A DNA stretch of 64,000 bases from Kingdonia uniflora (Eukaryota > Streptophyta > Magnoliopsida > Ranunculales > Circaeasteraceae): assembly GCA_014058105.1 (NCBI GenBank), contig JACGCM010002435.1, positions 1,674,001-1,738,000 on the forward strand, written 5' to 3'. Positions 35,281-47,487 of this stretch are shown here, one piece after another. Under the pieces are notes generated by a model. That model had not been told where the DNA came from, searched no databases, and was given only the letters and a program-made list of their open reading frames with translations. Made by a program: the position numbers and the translations under genes. Every line of letters begins with the position of its first letter. The first letter of the stretch is position 1.

Positions 35281-35777
35281 AAGGGTCTGTTTGGTAACTA
35301 AATATCTCATAAATTTGAAATCCTGGTTATCAAAATATTCTAAAATATAAAATATTTGAGATATACGATTTCTTGTTTGGCAAGGAGTATATTGGTATAG
35401 ATATCTTGAAAAATTGTATTTGCCAATGCAAATTCTCCCAAAGTTTATTGTAATTTTCTATATAATCTTTTTAATGTTCAAATTAAAAGAAATGGTGGGC
35501 TCCTATATTTTTCATTATTGGTATGGATACTATGCACAATATTTTACCAAAACGAATCAAATTGTTATAGAACAATGGACACTCCTTTTAATTAGAGAAA
35601 AAACATTTAATATCTCAAAAATCTTTAGGGGTCCCAATAGATTTTTCAAATTTCTTTTTTCAACTGTACTTTTAGATTTTTCAAATATCTTTTTGACAAA
35701 TATTTGCATACCAAACACAAATCTTTAAATAGATATATGGGGATATTCGAAATATCCAATGCAAACAAACGAACCTT
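35281..35777. mobile_element. MITE-like inverted-repeat element in pectinesterase promoter
   Basis: The left end AAGGGTCTGTTTGGTAAC and the reverse complement of the right end (AAAGGTTCGTTTGTTTGC) are similar. GGGTCTGTTTGG is typical of plant PIF/Harbinger- or hAT-type MITE termini. The interior is very AT-rich without ORFs. Target duplications are not convincing. It begins 23 bp before the upstream ATG of the pectinesterase gene, so that gene's core promoter or 5' UTR must lie within it. Confidence 0.45.
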
Positions 35778-37638
35778 TAGATTGTTGTAAGAGGTAAGTT
35801 GTGTTGAATATGGTACAATAAATCTTATTGGGAATGTAAATGGATGGGTTACATTTCCAAAACATTTTTGTGGTTGATGATGGGGGTGATGAGTCTTGTT
35901 TTAAGCAATCTCCTTAAGTGGTTTTGATGTTTTGCTAGGCAACTAAGGCAAGCAGTTTTGATGTTTGAACTCTTAAATTCTGAAGGGTTGAGTTATATGA
36001 AGTCTGTACTGCAAGTTGGAATTTATTGCATTTGTGTTCTCTCTTTGTATGAGAGAAATAGTTTGTCACCACTTACCTTGTGGACGTATAACATGTGGCC
36101 TAAGACAACAGGTAACAGGCGGTGGCACCGAAGGGAAATTAACTTGATATTAATGTGCCTATCTCACATTAGATCTCGACCGTCTGATTTCTCATTAGAT
36201 TTAAAAACCTTAATAATAAGAAGAGGCGCATAAGACTTGTGCGTTTGATTAGATTCCGAAGGAATAGAAAAAAAAACACCACTATTAGAGCAACCGGAAC
36301 TGGTGCTTAAAAAGTTCAATTTTATGGCTTATCACAAAAAAAAATGTGTTCATCTCACTGGACTAAGTATTCTCTTAATACAAAAAACCTAATTCCTAAT
36401 TAGGGTTAACAATATCCACCGACGACACGATAAGGAGACCCTATTTAAACCTAAAAAACCGTAGATAAAAATGAAGAATATTGCAAGAAAATTAAGAAAA
36501 CATATGCAAACATCATATTCCAGAGTCATCAACAACCTTAATTATAGAAAATTTTATATTAACATGTAACTTCTTGTCTAAAAGGGGATGTATCGTTGAA
36601 TTAACATAAGCCTAAATTACAATTAATTACAAAACGATCAATTAAGCTAAGTAACGAAAAAATTGAAGATTAAAAAATGGACATTTCGATGTTGTCGGGA
36701 TCTTTCGAAACAAGTTGGCATGTCCAAACATGGCATGTCGAAATCGTAGAGATTTTTGTGGTTTTTGGATGGAAGTGTGAAGGACAAAAGTTGTAGTGAA
36801 ACCAGTAATGTAAACATGTGAAATAGGTATGGCATCAGTTCACGGATAGATCAAAAGATGGACGATGGAGACTCTTTGGATGTTTTTTATGTGACAGTAG
36901 TGAACTTATGTAATCCCACTTGATGTGCAGTGTCGTCTTTACGATATTTCCCTTAAAGTCTTTTGATAATCATCATTCAATGTCATTTCCCATATAGGAT
37001 CACAAATTATTTTTGTTGTTGGACATATTTGTGATTCATCGACTCTATGGTGGTTGATTTCGAGTAATGAAAGATTAGTACATTATCTTTTCCTCTAGGA
37101 AACCAGTTATCACACCTTACCCTTCAAGGCATGATTGCCATCGGGCTTGGCTGCTATACAATATTCCGGTCACAGAATTAGACCAGTTTTGTCAAGATTC
37201 TGCTTAACCCAAAGTTACCGATCTCCAAAACCAGCTTGACTTTTCACCACTTGATAAAAATATACTACAAGGGCGAAGGGAACTATTTGCAGTATCATTT
37301 TTCCAACGGAAAATCCATTTTACGGGGGAACACTGTTACCCTATTAAAGCAATCATGCATGCCTTCTTTGTCATTTTATCATGGTTGAGAAAATGTTTGA
37401 TGAATCAATATTTTGCGAATAAAATCAAGTTGTTTGAAGGCGAGAAATGCTTTTGCAGCAAGCAATCAGCAAATCAACATCTATGGTGATAAGCACTAGA
37501 ATCTTACATTTTATACCCCTAAAACATAGTCATTTTGCAGTCCCAAAATGCCATAACTAATGATTGTATGCCAAGATTATTGTTTTTCCAGATCAGAGGT
37601 TCAAAAGTGAAACACATACCTAAGAGAAGCTCCTACAC
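35778..37638. other. Intergenic DNA upstream of pectinesterase
   Basis: No gene supported. The ORFs present are short and lack known motifs. The part 36.2-36.7 kb is AT-rich. The part 37.0-37.5 kb has more balanced composition, but no coding frame could be followed on either strand. Confidence 0.4.
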
Positions 37639-37651
37639 TAGGGCTGGCAAT
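37639..37651 (+). repeat. hAT left terminal inverted repeat
   Basis: TAGGGCTGGCAAT, followed by the GC-rich sub-terminal sequence CCCGCCCCGCCC and later GGGGCGGGTTTGG. Confidence 0.85.
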
Positions 37652-38759
37652 TTAACCCGCCCCGCCCTTAATGAAGAGAGTTTGGTATGACTATAGCGGG
37701 TATGGGGCGGGTTTGGTTTAAAAAAACTCATTTATTTAATGCGGCTAGTCTGGTTTTAGGCTTAAATAAATGGGGCCCCGTCACCCGACCCAGTTATACA
37801 TGATATGACGTGAATACCATTACATACAAGTTAAACCTAATTATGATTTCTTAACTCTGAAGACAGAAGATATGTTACTTCCTCCCTCTCCTGCAATCCT
37901 GCCTTCATAACTTCATTTCAACCTCCATTAGCTTATCTTCTTCTTATACAGACCTATCAAAACTAGCTGGCTTCATTTCAACCTAATTCTGAAAACATGT
38001 TTTCAGTTGTGGCTCAATGCTGAAGTGAGGGTTAAATTGCCTCTGATCCTCAGCTGGCTCAAGTGAGGGTTAAATTGTATCTAATCCTCAGCTTATTTCT
38101 CCTCATTCTATTAAAGATTAAATAAAGAATTATCTCAAACTTATTCTTAGCAGCTCATTTTTTGCTTAATCGATAAGTTTTTGGCTTAATTGTCATATTG
38201 ATGTTGAAACAATTTGTGGGTATTTGATGTTTAATTTTCATACGTAGAATTGTTGGGGCATATTGTCATATTGATGATTAATTATAGAAGATATAGAAGA
38301 TTTAAACATCAACATCACAAACTGTCCTTCCATGTCTTCCTTTGGGTGTGTTATTCTTGTTAGAGGATGTAATCACATGCCACTTTGTTAATGCTTCGCA
38401 TCTGGGTTTGGTTAGGATAAGTATCTTTGGTTTACTAGGTAGATAATGACTTATAACCATTAGATTGCAAACTATTAATAATACCCATGCATCTGTGTCG
38501 CCATATTTATCATAAGTCAAATAGTCAAGATGTAACACTAGAAGTCTTACTTCTTCTGATCTCTTCAAATTTATTTCTAACCATTTGATTTGGTCCATTT
38601 CAAGTGATTGATGAGTAGCCTTAAGATCATAATATAACCATTGCAGTGTAGCACATTGTATAATGCTTGTTCTAACTGCAATGTAGCACATTGTATGATA
38701 TTTTATTTAGTTTGCTCATATTTACTTTGGAATTTGTTCTCATTTTTCATAGGTAAAAT

Positions 38760-40648
38760 ATGTCTAGAAGTAAAGGAAGTATCCAAAGTATGTTTGGTAA
38801 GAAAGCATCTACTCCTATTGAGGTTAATAATAATACCAGTGGACTCGTTGCAAATAATTCCCAAGCCGTCGCAATTGAGGCACAAACACAATCAAGTGGA
38901 ACTTCAGTTATTTATCTAGATTTGGTACAACCTAGAAAAAGGAAGTGTACATCTGTGGTATGGAATCACTTCAAAAAGAAACGTGTAAATGGGATAATGA
39001 AGGCTAAATGAAACCATTGCAGTAAGTTATTTGCAAGGGATACTAATGCTGGAATGTCACATTTACATGATCATATAAAAAAATGTTTTGGGCCTACTCA
39101 AAAGGGCATTTGGCAGTCAATGGTGAGTCCTTCTTAAATGAGTGATGGTAGTGTTGTGGTGAATACTTACACATTTGATCAACAATATGCGAGTACCGCA
39201 CTTGCAAAAATAATTATTCTTCACGAGTATCCACTTTCAATTGTTGAACACCATAGATTTAGGGAGTATAGCAAGGCTCTCCAACCGTTGTTCAAAGTTG
39301 TTTCGCGAAAAATGATCAAGAATGACATCCTGAAAATATATGAATTCAGGAAGGTCAAAACAATGTCATTGCTGGAGAATAACCGAAGTAGAATTACTAT
39401 CACCACGGATATGTGGACTCAAAAGCGTAGATTTATGGCTGTTACATCATACTTTATTGATAGCTCTTGGATGTTGTAAAGCCGTATTCTGAGGTAATTT
39501 CTAAACATGTTTAGATGTAATTGGTGCGAGAATTGAGAGAATACGTGATAGCGTTGCTTAATGGAGTGCGGCCCCTAAAAGAGATGAATTTTTTTACTGA
39601 GGCGGCCCGTCAATTGCATATTCCGTGTACAAAAAAAATAGCGCTTGATTACAAAACTAGGTAGAACTCTACCTACTTGATGCTTCAAACAGTTTTGGAG
39701 TATAAATATGTGTTTCCTCATTTGAAGCAACGTGAGATACAATACAAATGTTTGCCATATGAAGAAGATTGGTTGTTAGCAGCTGAAATTTGTGATCGGC
39801 TACAACTATTTTTTGAAGTAACTAAATTATTTTCGGGGACAAGATATCCTACAGCTAATATGTTTTTCTCAAAGATTTGTGAAATTAAGATTTCAATTTA
39901 TCAATGGCTTATATTTAGCTATGAAGCTGTCAAATTGATGGGGACAAGTATGATCTTGAAGTTTGAGAAGTATTAGAATGGTATTCATAAGATAATGGTG
40001 GTAGCAACAATCATGGACCCAAGATATAAGTTGAAGTTGATTGAGTTTTACTTTCCACTTATTTATAAAGAAGAATGTGTAAGTGAAATTAATAAAATCC
40101 GGACATTATGTTTTAACTTGTTGGAAGATTATCAATTGAGTTCGAGTAATCTTAGAGGCGAATCTTCAAGTGAAGCATCTTCTCAATTGCAGCTGAGTCA
40201 ATATAAAAAGAATGACTATTTGAAGAGATTTGACTTATTTGTTTCTAATACAACTACTACTCACACTATGAAATCAGAGTTAGACTTTTATTTTGAGGAG
40301 CCTGTCATACCTAGGAATGATAACTTTGACATAATGACTTGGTAGAAAACAAATATAAGTAAATACCCAACCTTGCATGGCATTACTAGAGATGTTTTGG
40401 GCATTCCAGTATCTACCGTTGCTTCAGAGTCTGCTTTTAGTACCAGTGGTAGATTTATTAGCCCACATCGTAGCAACCTACATCCAAAGACATTGGAAGC
40501 TTTAATGTGTGCTCAAAATTGGTTATGGGCTGAAATTAGAGGTAATAAAATGTTATTATTTAAATTTTATAGTGATTATTTATTTATATTGAATTGTGTT
40601 TTATTTTGTTATGGACTAGATCCTTCTTGGCCAGCAAAATTTTCATGA
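38760..40648 (+). pseudogene. hAT transposase (BED-type, RICESLEEPER-like), decayed
   Basis: The N-terminus carries a BED zinc finger (VVWNHFKKK, then HCSKLFA and HLHDHIKKC), but the first expected Cys codon is TGA at 39009-39011. A TAA follows at 39135. The core has RITITTDMWTQKRRFMAVTSYF, then a stop at 39477 and a frameshift. The later part reads VVATIMDPRYKLKLIEFYF and, after two TAG codons (39974, 40343), VLGIPVSTVASESAFSTSGR and LHPKTLEALMCAQNWL, the hAT C-terminal dimerisation domain. All expected domains are present in order, so the gene was once complete. Confidence 0.9.
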
Positions 40649-41769
40649 TCGATAGTGAATGAAAACATAGATCTAAGTGAGGTAAATAATATTTAATGGA
40701 TTGTTAATACTTGTTATTGTCTTTTGATATAATAATGAATTCCAATTATTAGAAATAATTATTGAATATTAACTGCAGGAATCAATTTGTATAACGGCTA
40801 GCTCTTGAGAAGGTGTCGACCCAGGGTATCTCTTCATGTTTTAAAGGTATTCTTTCCTTTCTTTCATTTTCTAGTTGTTATTGGTTTTTATATTGATAAT
40901 TAACCATGTAAGTATACCATATCCTTTATTTTGAGCTAGCTTCAGTTTTTTTTTTTTTTTTTTAGAAACATGTAATTATAGGAATTTTTGTGCGCATTAC
41001 GTAGTCATAAGTATTAGTGAATGTAGGAAGAGAGGCGGGATAGTTTACCTTGAGGTTCTCTAATAGCAAATAGACTCGGGGATGATTTCTAACTATATAA
41101 ATGACTAAAGATGTTTTTTTAGGTATGCTAATGTTTCATCTGGGTATTAGCGTTCGAGATGATAAATTGGTATTACTTGTTGGCTCATATAGGAATAAAT
41201 TAGATACAATAATAGTTAGTAAAACTGAGTTAGAGATATGTGTAGTAATTTTAGGAATGGTTTATGAGTTGTGGCTGAGTATGAGACAGTGAGGTAATTT
41301 CTGCTATGCATGTGCATTCTTCTATTACTTTAATATAAATAATACTTTAGAGGAGGTCTTAATCTAGACATAGTATTCCTAAATAGTGACTCAATTCCTT
41401 TGAATTGTGTTAGTATTATTCTGGCGTGTTCTTAATTATTGATTCTAAAGGCAAAATCTTTATTGGTGCAATGTACATGCTCTATGTGGCTTGTTTCTTT
41501 GTAGTATTTTTATATTGTTCAACACTTTATTGTATTGTTTTAGGTCAAGAATTGTTGCTCCATTAGAAAGGTTAAAAATATTGTTCCAGGTAAGTTGTAA
41601 ATTTTTTGATTGCTTTTAGTACTCTAAATCACATAGATACACCATTTTCTGAAGTCTGAACCAGCTGGGTCTGCCTGTAGACAGCTCAACTCGTCTGTTG
41701 TAGCCATCTGCCCCATATTTGAATACATCTTTGTGTGTGTTGTGGTTGTATTTTGTAGCTTCTGCCACT
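40649..41769. other. hAT 3' non-coding region, left of nested element
   Basis: AT-rich DNA with a 22-nt T tract near 40950; no gene recognised. A short ORF (41101-41292) lacks known motifs. Confidence 0.4.
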
Positions 41770-42232
41770 TGTAAGGAGCTTATTCCCGCATCTCGGACTC
41801 AAGCTCCATCTTCGACCATCATACGACCACTCAACCTCGTCAACATACGCGTGACACATTTATAAAAGACACATTATGGAGCAGGAGTTACTCAAGCCGT
41901 TACACAATCATTATGAAGACTCATCAAAACCATATATTGTAACGTTCGTCATTAAAGAAAATAACGGCCATATTATAAGACCTATAAATAGGTTTATAGA
42001 ACTACAGAGAGGGGACAGACTTTTCCTATCAAGAAAGTCTCTACCGACCATCTCCTTGTAATAGTTAGCACTCTGAATATATATCTTTCTATTTCAAAAA
42101 TCTTCAAGAGAGGTAGTGGTATTTAATATATTCAAAGGTTTTCCATGCTAAACATCTATGTTAGGTGTTACTATCGTTCTGATTATATATGGTGTAAAGG
42201 CTAAATCCGAATCCCAGAATTCGGCTATTACA
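41770..42232 (+). repeat. 5' LTR of nested element
   Basis: 463 bp with TATA box TATAAATA at 41983-41990, inside the palindrome-like CCTATAAATAGG. Ends TTACA at 42232. Confidence 0.92.
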
Positions 42233-42251
42233 TTTGGCACCGTCTGTGGGA
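42233..42251 (+). promoter_or_regulatory. Primer-binding region of nested element
   Basis: TTTGGCACCGTCTGTGGGA directly after the 5' LTR, identical to the junction of E3B over these 19 bases. Confidence 0.85.
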
Positions 42252-42459
42252 ATGAAGTTCTCAAAACCCATTGTCTCAAACACCGCCGATCATCTTCTCT
42301 CAAAATGAGGCTTCCAGGATATGGGGATCAAGACAGCTGCTACCCACGATTCTCGAGAATTACAATATTCATTTCATCATTACGTAACGCCGAGCTTAAG
42401 TCACAATTCTCTGGTGGGGCCAGACAGAGTAAAAAAAAGAAAAAAGAAGAAAGTGGGCA

Positions 42460-42492
42460 AACAGAGTTTATCTCTCTCTCTCTCTCTCTCAC
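42460..42492 (+). repeat. (TC)n microsatellite in element leader
   Basis: A run of about ten TC units within the non-coding leader of the nested element. Confidence 0.85.
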
Positions 42493-43549
42493 TCGATCTC
42501 CATCGCTCTCATCTCGACAACTCTCTCCCTTCCATTTATAAAATCAAGGGTTTCAAAATATCCATTTGAAGACTTCAATTCAAAGGATCAAGTTAACCTA
42601 TAATCTGATGTCAGAGCCTTCGATCTAGAGCAAAAAAAATTTAACTAGTTTCGATTGCCTCTAATCATTCTAGTCAAAATTGAGGATCTGCTGATCTCTA
42701 AGCTTATAAGAGCAGAATTCCTTTCACTTTTCCTCTAATTTTTTATAAGGTGTGGTTCTGCAGAGTCAGATGAGGACACAGCCATCCACCTCTCCAACCA
42801 TTTCCATGAAGAATTTGGTCTTGATGGATTACATTTGATGCAAATTGATAGAGGTGTTCATCAGTTCCAAAAATAGCTTGGGAATCAAATTAAACTGCCA
42901 GCGCCAACAGTTCCAATAATTTTGCTGTTGTTACAGTAGTGTTGATCTTCCAAGACGATGATCGAAATGAAGGCGAACGATATCTCAAGGCTATCGATTC
43001 AATCCAACGCTCTCTCACCTCATCCACATCGAAGATTGCGATAATACGATGACACTATCCAAATCGCCATGGCCAGACAAGTTTTGCCATATTTTATACC
43101 CCAAATTTAAGCTTCTAAGGTGTTTTATTCCTACTGCTTGTTTATTGCAAGCGTTCTGAACATGTCTGAGTTTGATCAAACTCTATATAATGGCTCATTC
43201 GAGCTCCAGCGCATAATGGTCGACGTAGGCCGAAGAATAACAGGTCTCTCTCTCCCTCTGAATTGAGCTTGAATCGAGATTGGTCTTCGTTCAACCTCAT
43301 CAATAGCAGATTTTTGTTCGACCTCCACAATGACAGGCGAATTTCATCGAATCACAATATTGTGCCTTGTCCACGAATTTTTTTGCCCATGGGGTGGTAA
43401 TCAAGTTTAGGCGATAACTCGTTCAAGCCATATTGTATGTGGCAGAGCTTCCTTGAATTCTTGGGGACAACGTCCCTTATTGCCGCAGTTTAGAGCACAG
43501 ATCCATCATTAATAAACTTTCGAAGAAGCCGCAGTGGCTAGCGCAGTGG

Positions 43550-44870
43550 TTATCCGCAATTGTTCTCTTTAAATGGTTTAATATTGCCACCACCATTGGC
43601 ACCTCGTCTCTCTGGTTGTTCTGGACCAACGGCTATCATCACATTCTATCATCATGCTAGCTATGTTGCTGTAGTTCTAGTGAGCACTTGTAAGCATCTG
43701 AACAACCTTTCGGATCGTTCTGAAAGTGACATTCAGAGGAACTTACATCAGCCTTCTCTGAGGTGTATACCAAAGATCGCAATGGTAACCACAACCACAA
43801 CAACATGATCATAGGCATAACCATGTTCCTGTTAGTCAAGGTAAAATTCTCCGGGTTGATTTCGCTAAGTTCGATAGTACCGATCCTAAAAGTCGGTCAT
43901 TCCAAGTGGAACAATATCAAGAACTCAATGAAGTCCCCAACCATATGATGGTTTCCTTAGCTTCAGTTCATCTTCAAGGCGATGTTATTTCTTGGTATCG
44001 TTCAATCCGCCAATCCCCTAGAGTACTAACATAGGAGTAATTTTCACGTGTAATACGCCCACATTTTGGTTCCCAAAAACACCTTGATCCATATAGCTCT
44101 CTATCCAAGCTCGCTCAATCAGGGGCACCATGATCCTCCATCAGACCATCAACTTGGAAGGCTAATATTCCATCCTCAACATTACCTTCCGGTGTTAAAA
44201 TGCTTATCTTGGAAAGAGCAACAAGAACTAATAGAGAATACGTAGCGGAAGCGATTTAAATCGAGAAAATAAAAGAGATTGCAAGGAAAAATAATAATAA
44301 ATAGAGAAATTTTATTGATCTTGGTTGAATGCATCTCTCAACTATTACATGCCTATTTATAATAGAGCTAGAGGATTCTCATATTAGAAGGATCATATTA
44401 TTTAGACATAAGCTTAATCAAGAAGCAAATAAAACATAGAGCTAGAGGATTCTCATATTAGAAGGATCCTATTATTTAGACATAAGCTTAATCTAGAAAC
44501 AAATAAAACTAAAAAGAAAATTAAACCTAATGAGATTTAAATCATCCAAGTCTTTGGGCTTAATCATTTAAAGGCCCTGCATCAAGAACGTTGCGCAAAA
44601 GGGCTACGCTTCAATTATGACGAGACTTATAAACTAGGTCACCTTTGCCATAAAGCTACAGGTATTATTATTGAAAGGGGCAATAGATAAAGAAAACGCC
44701 GAAGCTGCACTTTATCTTACTGAATTGGGCGACTTCGGTTCACCTCATCTACAGATTTCATTCCATGCTTTGATAGGTTTTACAACACCGAATACTATGC
44801 GGATTACAACATGTTCACAATATTCATTTTACCGTTGCCAATGGTGGATGTGATGTTAAAAGATTGATTA
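43550..44870 (+). pseudogene. Gag and protease remnants of nested element
   Basis: Around 43850-44035 one frame reads VDFAKFDSTDPKSRSFQVEQ, then LASVHLQGDVISWYRSIRQ, matching the retrotransposon gag core (HLxGxAxxWY). After an unrelated insert (about 44170-44580), AKGLRFNYDETYKLGHLCHK (about 44590-44655) is a degraded CCHC knuckle with Arg for Leu and Tyr for Cys. Then ALYLTELGDFGSPHLQISFH and FTVANGGC recall the segment leading to the protease LIDGGSTHNF motif. All frames are broken. Confidence 0.7.
44362..44509. repeat. 74-bp tandem duplication inside nested element
   Basis: ATAGAGCTAGAGGATTCTCATATTAG... occurs twice in tandem (44362 and 44436) with only a few differences. It lies in a 400-bp AT-rich segment separating the gag core from the zinc knuckle, probably a further small insertion such as an LTR fragment. 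Confidence 0.85.
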
Positions 44871-45369
44871 GAAGGAGATATAGGGATGCTTCTGTCCAGA
44901 GCGACATTAAGCTATGACCATTCAAGCTCCTCTCGATGCTGCATTATGCCCAGCTACTGCATTTTCTCATTGGCTTCTCAGAAATGCAGACCTCAGAGAT
45001 AACTGTGTAAGATTCATACCTTTAGGATTCCGTGGAAATTAAGATTTACGATGAGCACAATCACTTAAAAGGTACAAAAAAATTTCATGCTTTCGCTCCG
45101 GATGTTGCAAACATATGAATCCTAGAGGCTCTCTATCTCAGCAAACATGTCTAACAAGATCGAATAATTATTTTGATTTCTTCGCCGTCTTAGCCCTACT
45201 GGTACTATACTATTTGGGGCTTCAGTTTGGTTCAGGCTCGGTCTTCAGATCGAGTTCTTCAATGACATTCTCTACGAATACAAGGTCATTCACCAAAAAT
45301 AGATTACATATTGTAGATTACATTTCACAGTACTTTCTACCTATCTTACAAAAACACATCTATATTCAA

Positions 45370-46020
45370 AATTGTTGCTTCGGCCAATTCAATCTTCTAA
45401 TATATTTCAGGTTGCTTATTGGTTCGTCCAATTCGACTAAACATAGCACCTTACAGGTCCCTTATTGGTTCATCCCAATTCGACCAACACATCTATATAT
45501 AGAATTGTTTCTTCGGCCAATTCAATCTTCTAATACATTGCAGGTCGCTTATTGGTTCATCCCAATTCAACCAACACATCTATATACAGAATTGTTGCTT
45601 CGGCCAATTCAATCTTCTAATACTTACAGGTCATTTATTGGTTCGTCCAATTTGACCAAACATATTACACATTACAGATCGCTTATTGGTTAATCCAAAT
45701 TTGACCGCCCATCTAATACATTACAGGTCACTTATTGGTTCATCCCAATTCGACCAAACAGATTACAGGTCGAATTGTTACTTCAGCCAATTCGACCAAT
45801 CCATCCAATACATTACAGGTCGATAATTGGTTTGTCCAATTCGACCAAACAAATTACATCAGGTCCACAATTAGTTTATCGTCCAATTCGACCAAACAGA
45901 TTATATATTTCAGGTCCATAAATGGTTTATCCAATGCGACCAACACATCTATTATAACATATTTCATGCCGACAGCAGGTTTATTCAAAATTGGCCAACA
46001 AATTACAAGTCAATCGACTT
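45370..46020. repeat. Minisatellite-like array in 3' interior of nested element
   Basis: Irregular units built from GGTCRCTTATTGGTTCATCC, CAATTCGACCAA and ATTACA. The upstream part has a longer unit of about 90-110 bp that also contains TTGCTTCGGCCAATTCAATC. Units contain inverted arms such as AATTGG-TTTGT-CCAATT. An apparent ORF runs through (45115-45693) because repeats happen to stay open. Confidence 0.85.
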
Positions 46021-46199
46021 AAATTGTACTCAGGAGGACCACAAAGCCTCAAATTCCCGATAGCAAACATCGATGATACCGGTAAATAAACTGTATCAAA
46101 ATCAAGATAATAATATCAGGTAACGGTTAGAGAATGACTTTCTCAGCCAACACCACTCACCCATGATGCTTCTCGTGTTATTAGCTGAGAGCCGTCTTA

Positions 46200-46711
46200 T
46201 GTAAGGAGTTTATTCTGCATCTCGGACTCAAGCTCCATCTTCTACCATCATACGACCACTCGACCTCGTCAACATACACGTGCTCCATCTTCGACCATCA
46301 CACGACCACTCGACCTCGTCAACATATGCGTGGCACATTTATGGAAGATACATTATGGAGCAGGAGTTACCCAAGCCGTTACACAATCATTATGAAGACT
46401 CATCAAAACCATATATTGTAACGTTCATCATGAAAGCAAATAACGGTCATATTAGAAGACCTATAAATAGGTCCATAGAACTAGATAGAAGAGACATACT
46501 TTTTCTATCAAGAAAATCTCTACAAAACATTTCTTTATAATTGCTAGCACTCGGAATACACATTTTTCTCTTTCTAAAATCCTCAAGAGAGGTCATGGTT
46601 TTTAACCTATTCAAAGGTTTTCCACACTAAACACCTGTGTTAGCTATTACTATCATTCTAATTATATCTGGTGTAAATGCTAAGTCTGAATCCCAGAATT
46701 AAGCTATTACA
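46200..46711 (+). repeat. 3' LTR of nested element
   Basis: 512 bp. It is about 50 bp longer than the 5' LTR because the segment GCTCCATCTTC...GTCAACATACACGT is tandemly duplicated (about 46230-46329). TATA box at 46462-46469. Confidence 0.92.
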
Positions 46712-47430
46712 CCACCCATAAGTCATATGAAGTATGCTTATTCATACCATTCTTGAACCATAGATTTATTGAGGTTAGGCTTTTCGAGTTTGATTCTTAA
46801 ACTTATCTTTTTTATGTCAATATTTTATGTATTAGATGTAAGTGGACTTACAAAAACCATGGCATATCATTTTGAAAAGAAACATGAAGTACTCCAACTT
46901 ATCTTTTATTTTTGTTTCTTATATATAGATGAAAAGAAACATGAAGTACTCCAACTTTGTGGGAGTAGCTTGGTATTTCATCTCATTGTGGGAGAAAGGC
47001 TAACAATCTATAACGATGTAAATGATAAATCTCCAAAGTAGTGAGTTGTAAGGAATATCGAAGATACTCTATATTTTGTTGTGATGTTAAGTAATAACTT
47101 TAAGACTTAACTATGTTAATTTTTGTGAGAAATATGAAGTTTTTCTTAGTTTTGACCCATAATTATCCAATGTTTATATTCTCTTATGTATGTTTGTTAG
47201 CGTTCCTTGTATGTGTGTGTGCACCTAATTTAGTTTTTTTTTTGTGTGGTGATTTATGATTTTTAAATGAGTGTTAAACAGGTGTTGGGGCGGGTTTCGT
47301 ATAGGCAAATTTAAACGGGGCAGGTTTGGGTATTCCTCATTTAAGTTAAATGGTATTGGAGCGGGTTTGGAGGTATGGTAATTTGGCGGGTATGGGGATG
47401 GTATTACTCCACCTACCCCAAACCCGACCC
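46712..47430. other. hAT 3' non-coding region, right of nested element
   Basis: AT-rich, no gene. Near 47282-47420 the sub-terminal words GGGGCGGGTTTCG and GGGGCAGGTTTGG lead into the right TIR. Confidence 0.5.
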
Positions 47431-47443
47431 ATTGCCAGCCCTA
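47431..47443 (-). repeat. hAT right terminal inverted repeat
   Basis: ATTGCCAGCCCTA, perfect reverse complement of the left TIR. Confidence 0.85.
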
Positions 47444-47487
47444 CATACACCAAGATTTAGAAAAGTGTGCTCAAGAGCCTTTTTTAT

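Larger units (their letters stand above)
41770..46711 (+). mobile_element. Non-autonomous LTR (gypsy-type) element nested in hAT
   Basis: LTRs at 41770-42232 and 46200-46711 both run TGTAAGGAG...CTATTACA. The 5' LTR is followed by TTTGGCACCGTCTGTGGGAA. Flanking pentamers CCACT and CCACC differ at one position, a probable 5-bp target duplication. Only gag, a zinc-knuckle remnant and a protease-like remnant can be seen; RT, RNase H and integrase are absent. A minisatellite-like array fills the 3' interior. Confidence 0.9.
37639..47443 (+). mobile_element. hAT DNA transposon with nested LTR element
   Basis: Terminal inverted repeats TAGGGCTGGCAAT (37639-37651) and ATTGCCAGCCCTA (47431-47443) match perfectly over 13 bp. 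Sub-terminal GGGCGGGTTTGG-like words occur near both ends, common in hAT elements. Flanking words CCTACAC and CATACAC suggest a degraded 8-bp target duplication. Inside is a dead hAT transposase (38760-40648) and a younger LTR element (41770-46711). Without the nested element the transposon is about 4.9 kb. Confidence 0.85.

Noticed and set aside
38760..40648. Possible domesticated hAT gene (RICESLEEPER/DAYSLEEPER type)
   Set aside because: Several stops, a frameshift and a lost zinc-finger Cys, together with preserved TIRs, point to a dead transposon gene rather than a host gene.
45115..45693. 192-codon ORF that looks like a long novel protein
   Set aside because: Its C-terminal half is translated minisatellite; the start has no known motif and the region is the 3' interior of an LTR element.
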